From Planctomycetota bacterium (GTDB lineage: Bacteria > Planctomycetota > UBA1135): a stretch of DNA of 64,000 nucleotides. Below the pieces are notes generated by a model. It ran no database searches. It worked only from the letters and a program-made list of their open reading frames with translations, and was not told where the DNA came from. The translations under genes and the position numbers were made by a program. The stretch is from assembly GCA_030748415.1 (NCBI GenBank), contig JASMMA010000001.1:1-64000 (forward strand). The letters are read 5' to 3'. Position 1 is the stretch's first letter. Every line of letters starts with the position of its first letter. Of the stretch, positions 7,495 through 16,545 are shown one piece after another.

Positions 7495-8709
7495 ATGGAA
7501 AGAGAGGAGGCCGTTGCCTGTAGCGTATCTGAAGCAGTTGAACGGGCATCCCTTGCATTAGATAGCCTGGATTCTTTTTGGATTGAGGGGGAAGTCTTTG
7601 GATATCGTGGACCTTATCGAGGGTCTGGACATTATTATTTCAAACTTCGAGATGATCATGCTCAACTAGAGGTCAAAATATGGAGCCGTGCTGCCAAGCG
7701 AGCATTGCAGTGTGATTTAGAGGAAGGCCGAAGGGTCCGCGCTTTGGGCAAGTTTGATATCTACTCAAAAAATGGATCCTTGTCTTTTATCCTTAACAGA
7801 GTTGAAGATGTTGGAGCCGGCGATCTCGCCCGAAAATTTGAAGAGATGCGTAAGCGACTCCAGGTCGAGGGCCTGTTTGATGACGACCGCAAAAAAGAGA
7901 TTCCAGTCCGCCCAAGGACGGTCGTTGTAATTACTGCACATCCATCAGCTGCATCTGCTGACTTCCTCAGAACATTAAAAGAACGAGGCACACCTGTTAG
8001 AGTTTTCCTTCGGCCAGCGCGTGTGCAAGGAGAGGGCGCTGCCGAAGAAATCGCAGCCGCTATCAAAGAGGGGATTGCCGCCAATCCGGATCTCATTGTC
8101 TTGACTCGAGGAGGCGGTTCCTTGGAAGATTTGTGGGCTTTCAACGAAGAGGTTTTGGTGCGGGCGGTTGCCGAATGCCCGTTCCCAATCCTGAATGCTG
8201 TTGGGCACGAAAGTGATACCACCCTTTGTGACTTCGTTGCCGATGAAAGAGCCAAGACTCCTACTGCTGCAGCCCATCGCTTGAGCGAAGGTTGGCTCGA
8301 TGCCCGCCGGGAAGTCCTGTCATTGGGTGAAGACTTGAGCGCAAGCTGGGAGCGTAGGCTGACAGCCCAGCGGCAAAAATTGGGTCTCCTTTGGAGAGAT
8401 TTGCGTGAGCAACGACCCGACAGAAGGGTAGAACGGAAGCGTTTTGGGTTGGACCAGGCAACTGCTGACCTCGTCCGTGCGATAGAAGGGCCCCTCCGCC
8501 GCTCATCCGAGACCCTTCGCCTCCTGCGCCAGCGGTTGGAAGCCGCTTCGCCAGAGGCTCTCTTGGAGCGCGGCTGGGCTTTGGTCGAGACGAAGGTGCA
8601 GCCCGGCTTCCTGAGAGATCCTTCAGCGGTTTCGGTGGGGGATTCTCTTCGGATTCGATTGGCAAAAGGAACTCTTGCCGCCAGAGTAGAGGAAGAGGGC
8701 CCCGCCTAG
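7495..8709 (+). CDS. xseA: Exodeoxyribonuclease VII large subunit
   Basis: 404 aa from the ATG at 7495. An N-terminal OB fold (FWIEGEVFGYRG, GHYYFKLRDDHAQLEVKIW) is followed by the catalytic core (VVVITAHPSAASADFL, IVLTRGGGSLEDLWAFNEE, NAVGHESDTTLCDFVADERAKTPTAAA), and a long helical C-terminal region for XseB binding. With XseB it degrades single-stranded DNA to oligonucleotides. The usual GVITS-type motif reads VVVITAHPSA here, otherwise the family signature is intact. It lies in the run xseA-xseB-ispA-dxs seen in many bacteria. Confidence 0.93.
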   Translation: MEREEAVACSVSEAVERASLALDSLDSFWIEGEVFGYRGPYRGSGHYYFKLRDDHAQLEVKIWSRAAKRALQCDLEEGRRVRALGKFDIYSKNGSLSFILNRVEDVGAGDLARKFEEMRKRLQVEGLFDDDRKKEIPVRPRTVVVITAHPSAASADFLRTLKERGTPVRVFLRPARVQGEGAAEEIAAAIKEGIAANPDLIVLTRGGGSLEDLWAFNEEVLVRAVAECPFPILNAVGHESDTTLCDFVADERAKTPTAAAHRLSEGWLDARREVLSLGEDLSASWERRLTAQRQKLGLLWRDLREQRPDRRVERKRFGLDQATADLVRAIEGPLRRSSETLRLLRQRLEAASPEALLERGWALVETKVQPGFLRDPSAVSVGDSLRIRLAKGTLAARVEEEGPA

Positions 8710-8770
8710 GGTAAGATTATTTCCCAAGAAGTGCTGTCCTTCTGGGACAATGTGTTTGCCCCAAGTACCC

Positions 8771-9025
8771 ATGACCCCTGAAAAGAAAAACACCGAAAAT
8801 TTTGAAGCTCGTCTAGACGACCTCGTCAAGCTGGTCAGTGGATTAGAAAGTGGCGAGCTCTCATTGGAGCAAAGCGTGGAGCAATTCTCGAAGGGGGTTC
8901 AACTCGTTTTGGATTTACAAAAGGGCTTGAACTCGCTCGAACAGAAAGTTGAGAACCTCAGCGAAACCCTCCAGCAAAGCCTTCAAGAAATCGAGGGAGA
9001 TTCCATTGACGACGACCAAGAGTAG
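8771..9025 (+). CDS. xseB: Exodeoxyribonuclease VII small subunit
   Basis: 84 aa from the ATG at 8771; an ATG at 8750 would add seven residues. It shows the small-subunit pattern FEARLDDLVKLVSGLESGELSLEQSVEQF, split here as FEARLDDLVKLVSGLE and ELSLEQSVEQFSKG, then a helical, acidic tail. Several copies bind the C-terminal helices of XseA. Its 3' end overlaps the likely ispA start by 20 bases. Confidence 0.92.
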   Translation: MTPEKKNTENFEARLDDLVKLVSGLESGELSLEQSVEQFSKGVQLVLDLQKGLNSLEQKVENLSETLQQSLQEIEGDSIDDDQE

Positions 9026-9899
9026 TTTCAGAGAATGGCTTGTTCATTGCTATCCTGTTATTGAGGATGCTCTCGAGCACTCTATTCAGAACACATCCCT
9101 TTCTTGTGCGCCCCGTGTTCTTCGCGAAGCATGTTCCTACGCACTACTCTCTGGCGGAAAGCGAATTCGTCCGGCACTCACTCTTTTGGCCTGTGAAGCC
9201 TGTGGTGGGGAAAGCAAACAAGCTCTTGATGCTGCAGTTGCATGTGAAATGATTCATGCCTATTCCTTAGTGCACGATGACCTCCCTTGTATGGACGACG
9301 ATAATCTTCGCCGCGGAAAGAAAACTGTGCATGTTGCATTTGGCGAAGCGGAAGCAGTATTGGTTGGGGATGCTCTTCAAGCGACAGCTTTTGAAATCCT
9401 CGCTTCGCAAAAGGACCCAGACAAAGCTAAGAAAATGCTCTATCACCTTGCAAGGGCTTCTGGGCCTTCAGGGATGGTTGGTGGCCAAATACTGGACATG
9501 GAGGCAGAAGAGAAAGAACTGTCCGTTGAGCAAGTTTCAGCAATTCACCGAGCCAAAACGGGTGCCCTTCTCGAGGCATCACTTTGTTTAGGCGCCATCG
9601 CCGGGAACGGCAACCCTGAACACTGGAAAGAGTTTGGTTGGTGCCTTGGGGCTCTATTCCAAGCAACCGACGATGTCCTTGATGCCACTCAAAGCACTGA
9701 AGACTTGGGCAAAACCGCTGGAAAAGATGCCGAGGCAAAGAAAGCGACTTTGGTTTCTTCTTGCGGGCTAGATGGTGCTCATGCTTTAGTTGAACAATGG
9801 GCCGCCCGCGCGGAAGCTGCTCTGGAATCTCTTTCGCTGACCCTCCATAAGGATATCCTTTTGGACCTACCTCGATTTCTCCGAGACCGGTGCCGATGA
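9006..9899 (+). CDS. ispA: Short-chain polyprenyl (farnesyl) diphosphate synthase
   Basis: 297 aa if translation begins at the TTG at 9006, chosen because GAGGGAGA sits five bases upstream; an ATG at 8949 would lie deep inside xseB. It has GGKRIRP, the first Asp-rich motif DDLPCMDDDNLRRG with the two-residue insertion typical of bacterial farnesyl synthases, and the second motif ATDDVLDAT. It would condense IPP with DMAPP and GPP to give FPP for undecaprenol and quinone chains. Its stop overlaps the dxs start (ATGA), tying precursor supply to elongation. Confidence 0.9.
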   Translation: MTTTKSSFREWLVHCYPVIEDALEHSIQNTSLSCAPRVLREACSYALLSGGKRIRPALTLLACEACGGESKQALDAAVACEMIHAYSLVHDDLPCMDDDNLRRGKKTVHVAFGEAEAVLVGDALQATAFEILASQKDPDKAKKMLYHLARASGPSGMVGGQILDMEAEEKELSVEQVSAIHRAKTGALLEASLCLGAIAGNGNPEHWKEFGWCLGALFQATDDVLDATQSTEDLGKTAGKDAEAKKATLVSSCGLDGAHALVEQWAARAEAALESLSLTLHKDILLDLPRFLRDRCR

Positions 9900-11833
9900 G
9901 TTCACTTCTACTTTCTGAAATTCAATCTCCTAAAGAGCTCCAAGGGCGCTCTTTAGAAGAATTGGAATCTTTGTGCGCTCAAATGCGGGCGGCGTTGGTT
10001 GAAAAAGTGTTACAGACTGGTGGGCACCTTGGCTCCAACCTTGGAGTTGTGGAATTAACCGTGGCCCTTCATTCGACCTTTGATTTCTTGCGCGATAAAA
10101 TTGTCTTTGATGTAAGCCATCAGTGTTACCCCCATAAAATGCTGACAGGTCGGTATTCTGGATTTGACCATTTGAGGCAAACAGATGGAATGTCGGGCTT
10201 CACGAACCGGTTTGAATCCGAGTACGATTCTCTTACTGCTGGGCACGCAGGAACGGCCATCTCCTTTGCCATGGGGCTTGCCGAAGGAATGAAGGCCTCA
10301 TCTTCCAAGCCCGATGACGACCCTTGGTCGGTCGCTTTTGTGGGGGATGCTGGAATTGCTTGCGGCGTAGCATTCGAAGGATTGAATCAAGCAGGGGAGA
10401 GAAAGCCTCGCTTGATTGTCGTTCTTAACGATAACGAATGGTCCATTTCTAAATCCGTAGGTGCGATGGCCCGGTATCTCTCTAGGATTCGTACTTCGAA
10501 AACCTTGCAAGGGACAGCCGACCGATTATTTTCGCTTGCTCATAAAATCCCATGGCTGGGAGAGCGCATAGAAGAGGTCGGAGAAGTTCTACGACATGTC
10601 ATGGTTCCTGGACATGTCTTTGAAGAGCTCGGTGTAAATTATGTGGGCCCATTAGATGGCCACGATCTCGACGGTTGCATGGAAGCTTTCAAGCGAATGA
10701 AGAGGCTTGGTGGCGTTCATTTGGTGCACTTTCTTACTGAAAAAGGGCGAGGCTATAAGCCTGCTGGTTCCGATGATGAGCGCGCCCATGGAGTAAAACC
10801 TTCAGGAGCTCCAACGATGAAGGTGGCCCGACCTTGGAAGACCCCCAACCCTACCCGAAAAGCCTACACCCAGTTTTTTTCGGACTCGATGTGCAAGATT
10901 GGCGAGAGAGATTCTCGGGTGATGGCTGTAACTGCTGCCATGCCGAGCGGAACTGGACTCGATGATTTTGCAGAACGTTGGCCGGAGCGCTTTTTTGATA
11001 CCGGAATCACCGAGCAGCATGCCGTTGCTCTTGCGGGCGGCATGGCAACAGCTGGGAAACGGCCCGTGTGTGCAATCTACAGCACCTTTTTGCAACGGGC
11101 ATATGACCAAGTATTTCAAGAAGTTGCCCTTCAGGAAGAGGACGTGATTCTTGCTTTGGATCGTGCGGGTTTGGTGGGTCAGGACGGTCCCACTCATCAA
11201 GGGCTTTATGACCTTGCGTTTTTGCGCACAATTCCGGGAATTCAGCTAGCCTCACCTCGCGATGGTGCCGACCTGCACCGCATGATGGAAACTGCCTTGG
11301 AGTGTGGTGGGCCATGGTCCTTGCGCTGGCCTCGTGGCTCAGTTGTTTACGAACTTGGTACTCCAGTTGACTTGAGGCCGGACATGATTCCAGGGACAGC
11401 CGAGCGCCTGCGCGATGGCTCAGATGGTGTTGTCTTTGCACTAGGTGCCATGGTTGAAAACGCCCTCGACGCAGCTTCTGTTCTTGCCGAGGGAGGGATT
11501 CATCTGGAAGTTTGGGATGCGCGTTTTTGTCGCCCTTTGGATGTGGGTGCAATCCTTGATGCAGCCCGCCGCCAGCCCTTTATGGCAACAGTGGAAGAAC
11601 ATGCCCTCCAGGGCGGTTTCGGGTCCGCAGTTTCTGAACTCCTCACGGACCGGGAAATGAAGATTCCTTTGTCAAGGCATGGAGTTGAGGATCGTTTCAT
11701 TCCACATGCAAGTTCCCGCGAGGAACAGCTTCAAGAGTGTGGTCTTTCTGTTGAAGAACTGGTCAAGTCATGGCAAGCCCGAATCCAGGAAACTCAAGAA
11801 ATCCAAACTCCTAACCGGGAGCCTTCCTCGTGA
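9896..11833 (+). CDS. dxs: 1-deoxy-D-xylulose-5-phosphate synthase
   Basis: 645 aa, full length. TPP-binding and catalytic landmarks: GGHLGSNLGVVELTVALH, DVSHQCYPHKMLTGR, GHAGTAISFAMG, the GDG-type motif GDAGIACGVAFEGLNQ, VLNDNEWSISKSVG, and in the pyrimidine domain FDTGITEQHAVALAGG. The transketolase C-terminal domain follows. It makes DXP from pyruvate and glyceraldehyde 3-phosphate, the first step of the MEP isoprenoid pathway. Start and stop overlap ispA and nadK by four bases each. Confidence 0.95.
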   Translation: MSSLLLSEIQSPKELQGRSLEELESLCAQMRAALVEKVLQTGGHLGSNLGVVELTVALHSTFDFLRDKIVFDVSHQCYPHKMLTGRYSGFDHLRQTDGMSGFTNRFESEYDSLTAGHAGTAISFAMGLAEGMKASSSKPDDDPWSVAFVGDAGIACGVAFEGLNQAGERKPRLIVVLNDNEWSISKSVGAMARYLSRIRTSKTLQGTADRLFSLAHKIPWLGERIEEVGEVLRHVMVPGHVFEELGVNYVGPLDGHDLDGCMEAFKRMKRLGGVHLVHFLTEKGRGYKPAGSDDERAHGVKPSGAPTMKVARPWKTPNPTRKAYTQFFSDSMCKIGERDSRVMAVTAAMPSGTGLDDFAERWPERFFDTGITEQHAVALAGGMATAGKRPVCAIYSTFLQRAYDQVFQEVALQEEDVILALDRAGLVGQDGPTHQGLYDLAFLRTIPGIQLASPRDGADLHRMMETALECGGPWSLRWPRGSVVYELGTPVDLRPDMIPGTAERLRDGSDGVVFALGAMVENALDAASVLAEGGIHLEVWDARFCRPLDVGAILDAARRQPFMATVEEHALQGGFGSAVSELLTDREMKIPLSRHGVEDRFIPHASSREEQLQECGLSVEELVKSWQARIQETQEIQTPNREPSS

Positions 11834-12744
11834 CTTCTTCAAACAAGAGCGGCAACGGAAAAAAAAGACCAGTAGGAATTTGTTGGGGAGACAAAATCCA
11901 TTTCCCAACATCACGAAAGCCCCGAATCCTAATATTGGGTGATCCACTCAAGCCCAGGACTCAGAAGATGGTGGATGAGATTGTTGCTCACCTTGGCAAT
12001 CGCGCCAAGATTGTGGGGGTTGAACTCAAACGGAGTTTGGAACCGATTGACGTCCATGCCGACTTGGTCATTGTCTTGGGCGGAGACGGGGCAATGCTTG
12101 CAACTTCCCACCGTTTGGGCCGTCGTGATATTCCCGTTATGGGGATTAACATTGGCAGAATTGGATTTTTGACTGCCTTCTCTCCTGAGCGCTCATTGAA
12201 AGCCCTTGACCGAATTCTCGCGGGCGAAGGATCTTGTGAAGCGCACGCCATGATGCGTGCGACGATTCGTCGCAATAAAGAAATCATTCTGGATACTCGC
12301 ATTTTGAATGAAGTTGCTGTTGTTCGTGCGTGGGGTGCGAGCATGGTCGAGGTTGATTTGACCGTTGACCGTCGCCCCGTTTGTACTTATCGAAGCGATG
12401 GGCTCATTGTTTCAACAGCAACAGGTTCCACGGCATACTCAATGTCCGCCGGGGGCCCGGTTTTATCTCCACGATTGGATGCATGGGTTGTAACTCCCAT
12501 TGCCCCTCATTCATTGAACCAGCGCCCCGTTGTTTTGCCGGGCAGTCGAGTTGCAAAGTTAAGAATCCATAGCGAATGTGGCTTCACCGCTGACGGCCAT
12601 GAAGAACAACGCCTTCTACCTGATGACACTATCCATGTCTCTCCGAGTAAGCGCAAGTTTCACTTGGTTGTAGAGCCCGAGGGAAACTTTTTTGCCCGAT
12701 TGCGTTCAAAATTACTCTGGGGCGAAAGTCCAGGGCCGGGATAA
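11830..12744 (+). CDS. nadK: NAD kinase
   Basis: 304 aa, starting at a GTG that overlaps the dxs stop (GTGA). The family signatures are intact: VLGGDGAMLATSH, GINIGRIGFLTAF, LNEVAVVRA, DGLIVSTATGSTAYSMSAGGP and TPIAPHSLNQRPVVLP. It phosphorylates NAD to NADP. The N-terminal 30 residues (rich in Lys and Ser) precede the conserved fold. NADP supply fits the MEP pathway, whose reductoisomerase needs NADPH. Expression is likely coupled to dxs. Confidence 0.93.
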   Translation: MTSSNKSGNGKKRPVGICWGDKIHFPTSRKPRILILGDPLKPRTQKMVDEIVAHLGNRAKIVGVELKRSLEPIDVHADLVIVLGGDGAMLATSHRLGRRDIPVMGINIGRIGFLTAFSPERSLKALDRILAGEGSCEAHAMMRATIRRNKEIILDTRILNEVAVVRAWGASMVEVDLTVDRRPVCTYRSDGLIVSTATGSTAYSMSAGGPVLSPRLDAWVVTPIAPHSLNQRPVVLPGSRVAKLRIHSECGFTADGHEEQRLLPDDTIHVSPSKRKFHLVVEPEGNFFARLRSKLLWGESPGPG

Positions 12745-12755
12745 ATTAAAGACTC

Positions 12756-13805
12756 ATGACCGCCCCTCCTCTCGAAGACCGCCCAGTCTTTATAGTTGGC
12801 CCCAGCCGCTCCGGGACTACCTTGTTGAGGGCCATGTTTGGTCACCATCCTGATTTGCATATCACTGCTGAAACGCATTGGTTTGATGATCTCAGAACCA
12901 AAGTCCTTTCGGATTCAATGAGTCAAGAACAGAAACGCTCTTGTGAAGATTGGTTCTTGTCTCTGTCTCACCGGCCATTTGGCCACCAAGGAAACCCGGA
13001 TGAGGGTTGGATGAGCCGCAAGGACTTACAACAGGAAGTCGAGAAACTTGGAGGCGGGGCAGACGCATACTTTGAGGGCTACTGTCGCCTAGATGCTGCC
13101 AAGCAAAGCAAAAAGCGGTGGGGGGAGAAAACTCCTCGACATGTATTTAGGATATCTGAAATTCTGGAAGCCTTCCCGAATGCTCAGGTAATCTGCATGG
13201 CGCGTGACCCTCGGGGTGTTGTTGCCAGCTACCGAGACTGGAAGAGCCAAGGCGGGCACGATTTCGAAAAAGACCCTGAGCACTCAAAAGCATTAGAGGA
13301 AGAGCATCAACGGACTCGTGCTTCTTACCATCTTTTGATTGCTACTCTGCTTTGGAGTAGCACCATTAAGGCATCATTGGCTGCAATCAAGAAACACGGG
13401 TCTGCTCGCGTGATGCTTTTGCGTTACGAGGATCTGGTACTGGAACCCGAAAAAACAAACAATGCTGTTTGTGATTGGTTGGGCATGGAACCCAATCCAC
13501 ATATGCTTGAAGTGCCCATGGTGAATTCATCTTTTGAAAAATATGACACGGGTGGCGGAATAAACCGAGCGCCTGTTGAAGGCTGGAAGAAGCGACTCTC
13601 AAAGGCTGAGGTTGGAACGATTCAATGTGCCTGCAAGAAAACCATGAAAGCTGCAGGTTATACCCTTGAACCTTCAGGGCTTTGGCAAATCTATGCCTTG
13701 AAACAGTGGCTAGGTTTGCCGTTTGCAGTTTTACGCGCCGCCAGAGCGAATCGCAACCGTGTTGGGAGTTTGCCAGCTTACATCTGGCGTCGCTTGCGGT
13801 CCTGA
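12756..13805 (+). CDS. Sulfotransferase family protein
   Basis: 349 aa. The 5'-phosphosulfate loop is FIVGPSRSGTTLL at the N-terminus, and the 3'-phosphate region is QVICMARDPRGVVASY near residue 150, with RYEDLVLEP downstream. This is the PAPS-dependent sulfotransferase fold, single domain, no signal peptide. The acceptor cannot be predicted; carbohydrate or lipid sulfation is common for the family. It follows nadK with an 11-base gap and converges on the GDH-like gene; a 6-bp palindrome (13806-13820) without T-tract lies between them. Confidence 0.82.
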   Translation: MTAPPLEDRPVFIVGPSRSGTTLLRAMFGHHPDLHITAETHWFDDLRTKVLSDSMSQEQKRSCEDWFLSLSHRPFGHQGNPDEGWMSRKDLQQEVEKLGGGADAYFEGYCRLDAAKQSKKRWGEKTPRHVFRISEILEAFPNAQVICMARDPRGVVASYRDWKSQGGHDFEKDPEHSKALEEEHQRTRASYHLLIATLLWSSTIKASLAAIKKHGSARVMLLRYEDLVLEPEKTNNAVCDWLGMEPNPHMLEVPMVNSSFEKYDTGGGINRAPVEGWKKRLSKAEVGTIQCACKKTMKAAGYTLEPSGLWQIYALKQWLGLPFAVLRAARANRNRVGSLPAYIWRRLRS

Positions 13806-13814
13806 GCTTAAGAA

Positions 13815-15128
13815 TTAAGCGTAGATACCACGCAACTTGTCGAAGTAGGAAACCCGTTCGACTCCCACGATACAGGTCGCGAGGCGGAGACCAACTTTGT
13901 GCTTGCCCGCGATTTTTCTGGCGCGGTGGTAGGCCTCAAGGACCATGCGGTCGAGTCGGCCTTGAACACGCTTCTCGGACCACTTGTAGCCCATTCGGTT
14001 TTGAACCCACTCAAAGTAACCAATGATGGCGGCTCCAGAATTCCCAAGGAGATCAGGGATAAGGGGAATGCCCTGGTCGGAAAGAAGTTTGTCAGCTTTT
14101 GAGGATGTTGGACCATTTGATGCTTCCACGATGAGCTTTGCACGAATCGTGTTTGCATTTTTTCCAGTGATTTGTTTGGAGACAGCGGCCGGGACGAGAA
14201 CATCGCACTCTAAAGCGAGAAGTTCTGCTTCTTGGATGGGTTCAGTTCCAGGGGAACCCAGGACGGAACCTGTCTCTTTGCGATGTTTAATGACAGCCTC
14301 AACATCTAGACCCTGAGCAGAAAAAACTGAGCCACGGATATCTCCGGTAGCTAAGATTTTGTGGCCTCTTTGCGATAACTCTCGCATGACTTGAGAACCA
14401 ACCACGCCAGCTCCAGTGACTACAACCTTGGCGGACCCTTGATGGCCCATTTCTTTGAGTCGTTGTTCCATGAGGACACGAACGCCTCGCCCCACTGCAT
14501 AATCTCGGCCCAATGTGCCACCCAATCCGTGCGGCTTGCCAAGCACCACTGCGTTGTCGGTGTGGCGAGCGTGCATGGAGTAGGTGTCTAGACACCAGGC
14601 CATAATTTGTTCATCACAATGAAGGTCGGGAGTGAGAAGGCCTCGCTCAGGACCAATGAAGTCTAAAACGCCAGCAGTGTAGCGACGAACAACGGCCTCG
14701 GTGGTTTTGCGGTCATGCTTTCGTGGGTCAAAGTCGATTCCACCCATTGCTCCGCCAAAAGGCACATTGATGGCGGCGCATTTCCATGTTGTCCAGGCCG
14801 CCAGAGCGCGAAGTTCTTCTCGGCGAAGGTTGGTGTCGAGGCGAAGCCCACCCAAGCATGGCCCCAAGGATAAGTTGTGCCGAATGCGAAAGCCGTTAAA
14901 AACATGGATGTCACCATCGGGATCGGTGATGGGGATAGCGAACTTGAATTCACGATCAGGTCGCCGAAGAACCATGTAAGCGTCTGGAGGCATGGCCAAA
15001 ATGGCGGCTGCCTCGTCGAACCGCTCCATCATGGAAGAGAAGGGATCGTCTTCGTCGAGGGCAGGGGTTGGAGCTTGTGGTTCGTCCAAGTTGGGAAGAT
15101 CTGGAAGGTCCATGTTTGAATCAGGCAT
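13815..15128 (-). CDS. Glutamate dehydrogenase-like protein lacking active-site lysines
   Basis: 437 aa, Glu/Leu/Phe/Val dehydrogenase family, clearly paralogous to the upstream gene. The dinucleotide fold motif [10 protein letters not shown] is intact. In the substrate domain GPAKGG has become GPCLGG (Lys to Leu at 92) and FGGGKGG has become FGGAMGG (Lys to Met at 128). Lys116 (TTWKCA) and Asp168 (TPDLH) remain. The two missing lysines bind the substrate carboxylate and serve catalysis in GDHs, so this protein is very likely inactive alone. The NAGG loop is also changed ([14 protein letters not shown]). Its start overlaps the stop of the active gene by eight bases, which points to co-translation and a regulatory or structural subunit role. 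An acidic, Pro-rich 30-residue N-terminal extension is present. Confidence 0.85.
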   Translation of the reverse strand: MPDSNMDLPDLPNLDEPQAPTPALDEDDPFSSMMERFDEAAAILAMPPDAYMVLRRPDREFKFAIPITDPDGDIHVFNGFRIRHNLSLGPCLGGLRLDTNLRREELRALAAWTTWKCAAINVPFGGAMGGIDFDPRKHDRKTTEAVVRRYTAGVLDFIGPERGLLTPDLHCDEQIMAWCLDTYSMHARHTDNAVVLGKPHGLGGTLGRDYAVGRGVRVLMEQRLKEMGHQGSAKVVVTGAGVVGSQVMRELSQRGHKILATGDIRGSVFSAQGLDVEAVIKHRKETGSVLGSPGTEPIQEAELLALECDVLVPAAVSKQITGKNANTIRAKLIVEASNGPTSSKADKLLSDQGIPLIPDLLGNSGAAIIGYFEWVQNRMGYKWSEKRVQGRLDRMVLEAYHRARKIAGKHKVGLRLATCIVGVERVSYFDKLRGIYA

Positions 15129-16395
15129 AAAGACCTCTCATTTGAAGGCAATAAGCAACACGGTCAATCGCAACGCAGTAAGCGCCAATCCTGGGGGTGG
15201 TGTCATGCGTGTTGGCAGCTTCTACGACATCGTTAAAAGCCTTCACCATGATGGTTTCCATTCGGTTAAGGACCACATCTTTTTCCCAGAAGTAACCCAT
15301 ACGGTCTTGGACCCATTCAAAGTAAGAAACCGTGACACCTCCGGCATTAGCCAAGATGTCTGGGGCAATGAAGACGCCATTCTCAGCAAGGACTCGGTCA
15401 GCGTCTGCAGTGGTAGGACCATTTGCGCCTTCAACGATAACTTTGGCTTGGATGTTAGCTGCGTTATTTGAAGTGATTTGGTTTTCCGTCGCCGCAGGAA
15501 CGAGAACATCGCAATCAAGAGTGAGGAGTTCTGAGTTTTCAAGCCGTTCTGCGCCAGGAAAGCCTTCAAGTGTTCCATTCTCTTGAAGCCACTCCAAAAC
15601 AGCGGGCATGTCTAACCCGGTTTCGTTATGGATTGCGCCGTACATGTCAGAAATGGCAGTAACTTTGTGACCCATTTCGTGCAAGAAGAGGGCACCCAGG
15701 CCACCCACATTTCCGGCGCCTTGCACCACAATGCGGGAGCCTTTTTCAGGAAGACCAAGATGTTTTAGAGACTCGCGGACCGTTAGTGCGACTCCAAGAC
15801 CAGTTGCTTCGCGGCGACCTTGAGAACCCCCCAAGCCAATGGGCTTGCCTGTTACGACAGCAGTATTGGTTGCACGAGTATGCATGGAGTAAGTGTCCAT
15901 GAACCAGGCCATGATTTGCTCATTCGTATTCATGTCTGGCGCTGGCACATCTCGCTCAGGACCAATGAGGTCAATCAGGCTAGAGGCATACCGCCGAGTC
16001 ATTCGTTCTAACTCATTCTGCGACATTCGCCGAGGGTCGCAGATGATGCCACCTTTGCCACCGCCAAATGGAACATTCACAACAGCACATTTCCAGGTCA
16101 TCCATGCGGCAAGCGCACGAACTTCATCTAGTGAAACATCAGGTGCGTAACGGACACCTCCCTTTGCAGGGCCACGAGCAACAGAATGTTGAACTCGATA
16201 ACCCGTAAAAACGCGTAAGGAACCGTCATCCATTTGGACGGGAATACTTGTTGCGATTTCCTGGGCTGGGGTTTCCAGGACTTTAGCTAGGCCAGAGTCC
16301 AGACCGAGGAAGCCAGAGGCCAACTCAAACCTTCGTTGCATTTGAACGAATGGGTTGGACTCTTGACCCGGAGGCGCCGAGGGAGGATTCGACAT
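15121..16395 (-). CDS. gdhA: Glutamate dehydrogenase (Glu/Leu/Phe/Val family)
   Basis: 424 aa with all active-site positions: Lys78 in [10 protein letters not shown], Lys102 in MTWKCAVVN, Lys114 in FGGGKGGI, Asp154 in [10 protein letters not shown], and the NAD(P) loop [24 protein letters not shown] near residue 345 is typical of glutamate rather than leucine dehydrogenases. It interconverts glutamate and 2-oxoglutarate plus ammonia. The upstream gap to the divergent kinase gene is 150 bases and contains an operator-like inverted repeat. The next gene downstream encodes an inactive paralogue. Confidence 0.92.
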   Translation of the reverse strand: MSNPPSAPPGQESNPFVQMQRRFELASGFLGLDSGLAKVLETPAQEIATSIPVQMDDGSLRVFTGYRVQHSVARGPAKGGVRYAPDVSLDEVRALAAWMTWKCAVVNVPFGGGKGGIICDPRRMSQNELERMTRRYASSLIDLIGPERDVPAPDMNTNEQIMAWFMDTYSMHTRATNTAVVTGKPIGLGGSQGRREATGLGVALTVRESLKHLGLPEKGSRIVVQGAGNVGGLGALFLHEMGHKVTAISDMYGAIHNETGLDMPAVLEWLQENGTLEGFPGAERLENSELLTLDCDVLVPAATENQITSNNAANIQAKVIVEGANGPTTADADRVLAENGVFIAPDILANAGGVTVSYFEWVQDRMGYFWEKDVVLNRMETIMVKAFNDVVEAANTHDTTPRIGAYCVAIDRVAYCLQMRGLYA

Positions 16396-16441
16396 GGTGG
16401 CTTTGGCCGGATGGGGGGGATTTCAGCCTGTTTGGCGGAAA

Positions 16442-16470
16442 AGGTTACACCGATGAGACAAAAATGTGAA
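16442..16470 (-). promoter_or_regulatory. Candidate promoter of the gdh pair
   Basis: On the minus strand TTCACA (16465-16470) and TAACCT (16442-16447) are 17 bases apart, about 50 bases before the gdhA start. The -35 is good and the -10 poor (3 of 6), so this is tentative. The -35 lies inside the inverted repeat described separately. Confidence 0.35.
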
Positions 16471-16486
16471 CATTTCTGACATTTTT
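16460..16486. promoter_or_regulatory. Operator-like inverted repeat between gdhA and LPS kinase
   Basis: Perfect 8-base arms (16460-16467 and 16479-16486) flank an 11-base centre. Read inward it gives TGTGAACATTTCTGACA, which resembles a CRP/FNR-family half-site pair but has a 17-base span that does not fit either consensus exactly. It covers the candidate -35 of gdhA and lies 60 bases before the divergent kinase gene. Confidence 0.4.
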
Positions 16487-16545
16487 CTTCCTAGGGGGCT
16501 TCTGGGAGTTGAGTCGCTCGCCCGCATCCGCAGGATAGGGGCTGA

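Noticed and set aside
11007-11552. 181-residue minus-strand frame inside dxs
   Set aside because: It is a shadow of the strongly conserved dxs coding frame, with no recognisable domain or start signal.
13806-13820. Palindrome GCTTAA-GAA-TTAAGC as a terminator between convergent genes
   Set aside because: Only six AT-rich pairs, no T-tract, and it overlaps the GDH-like stop. Too weak to call.
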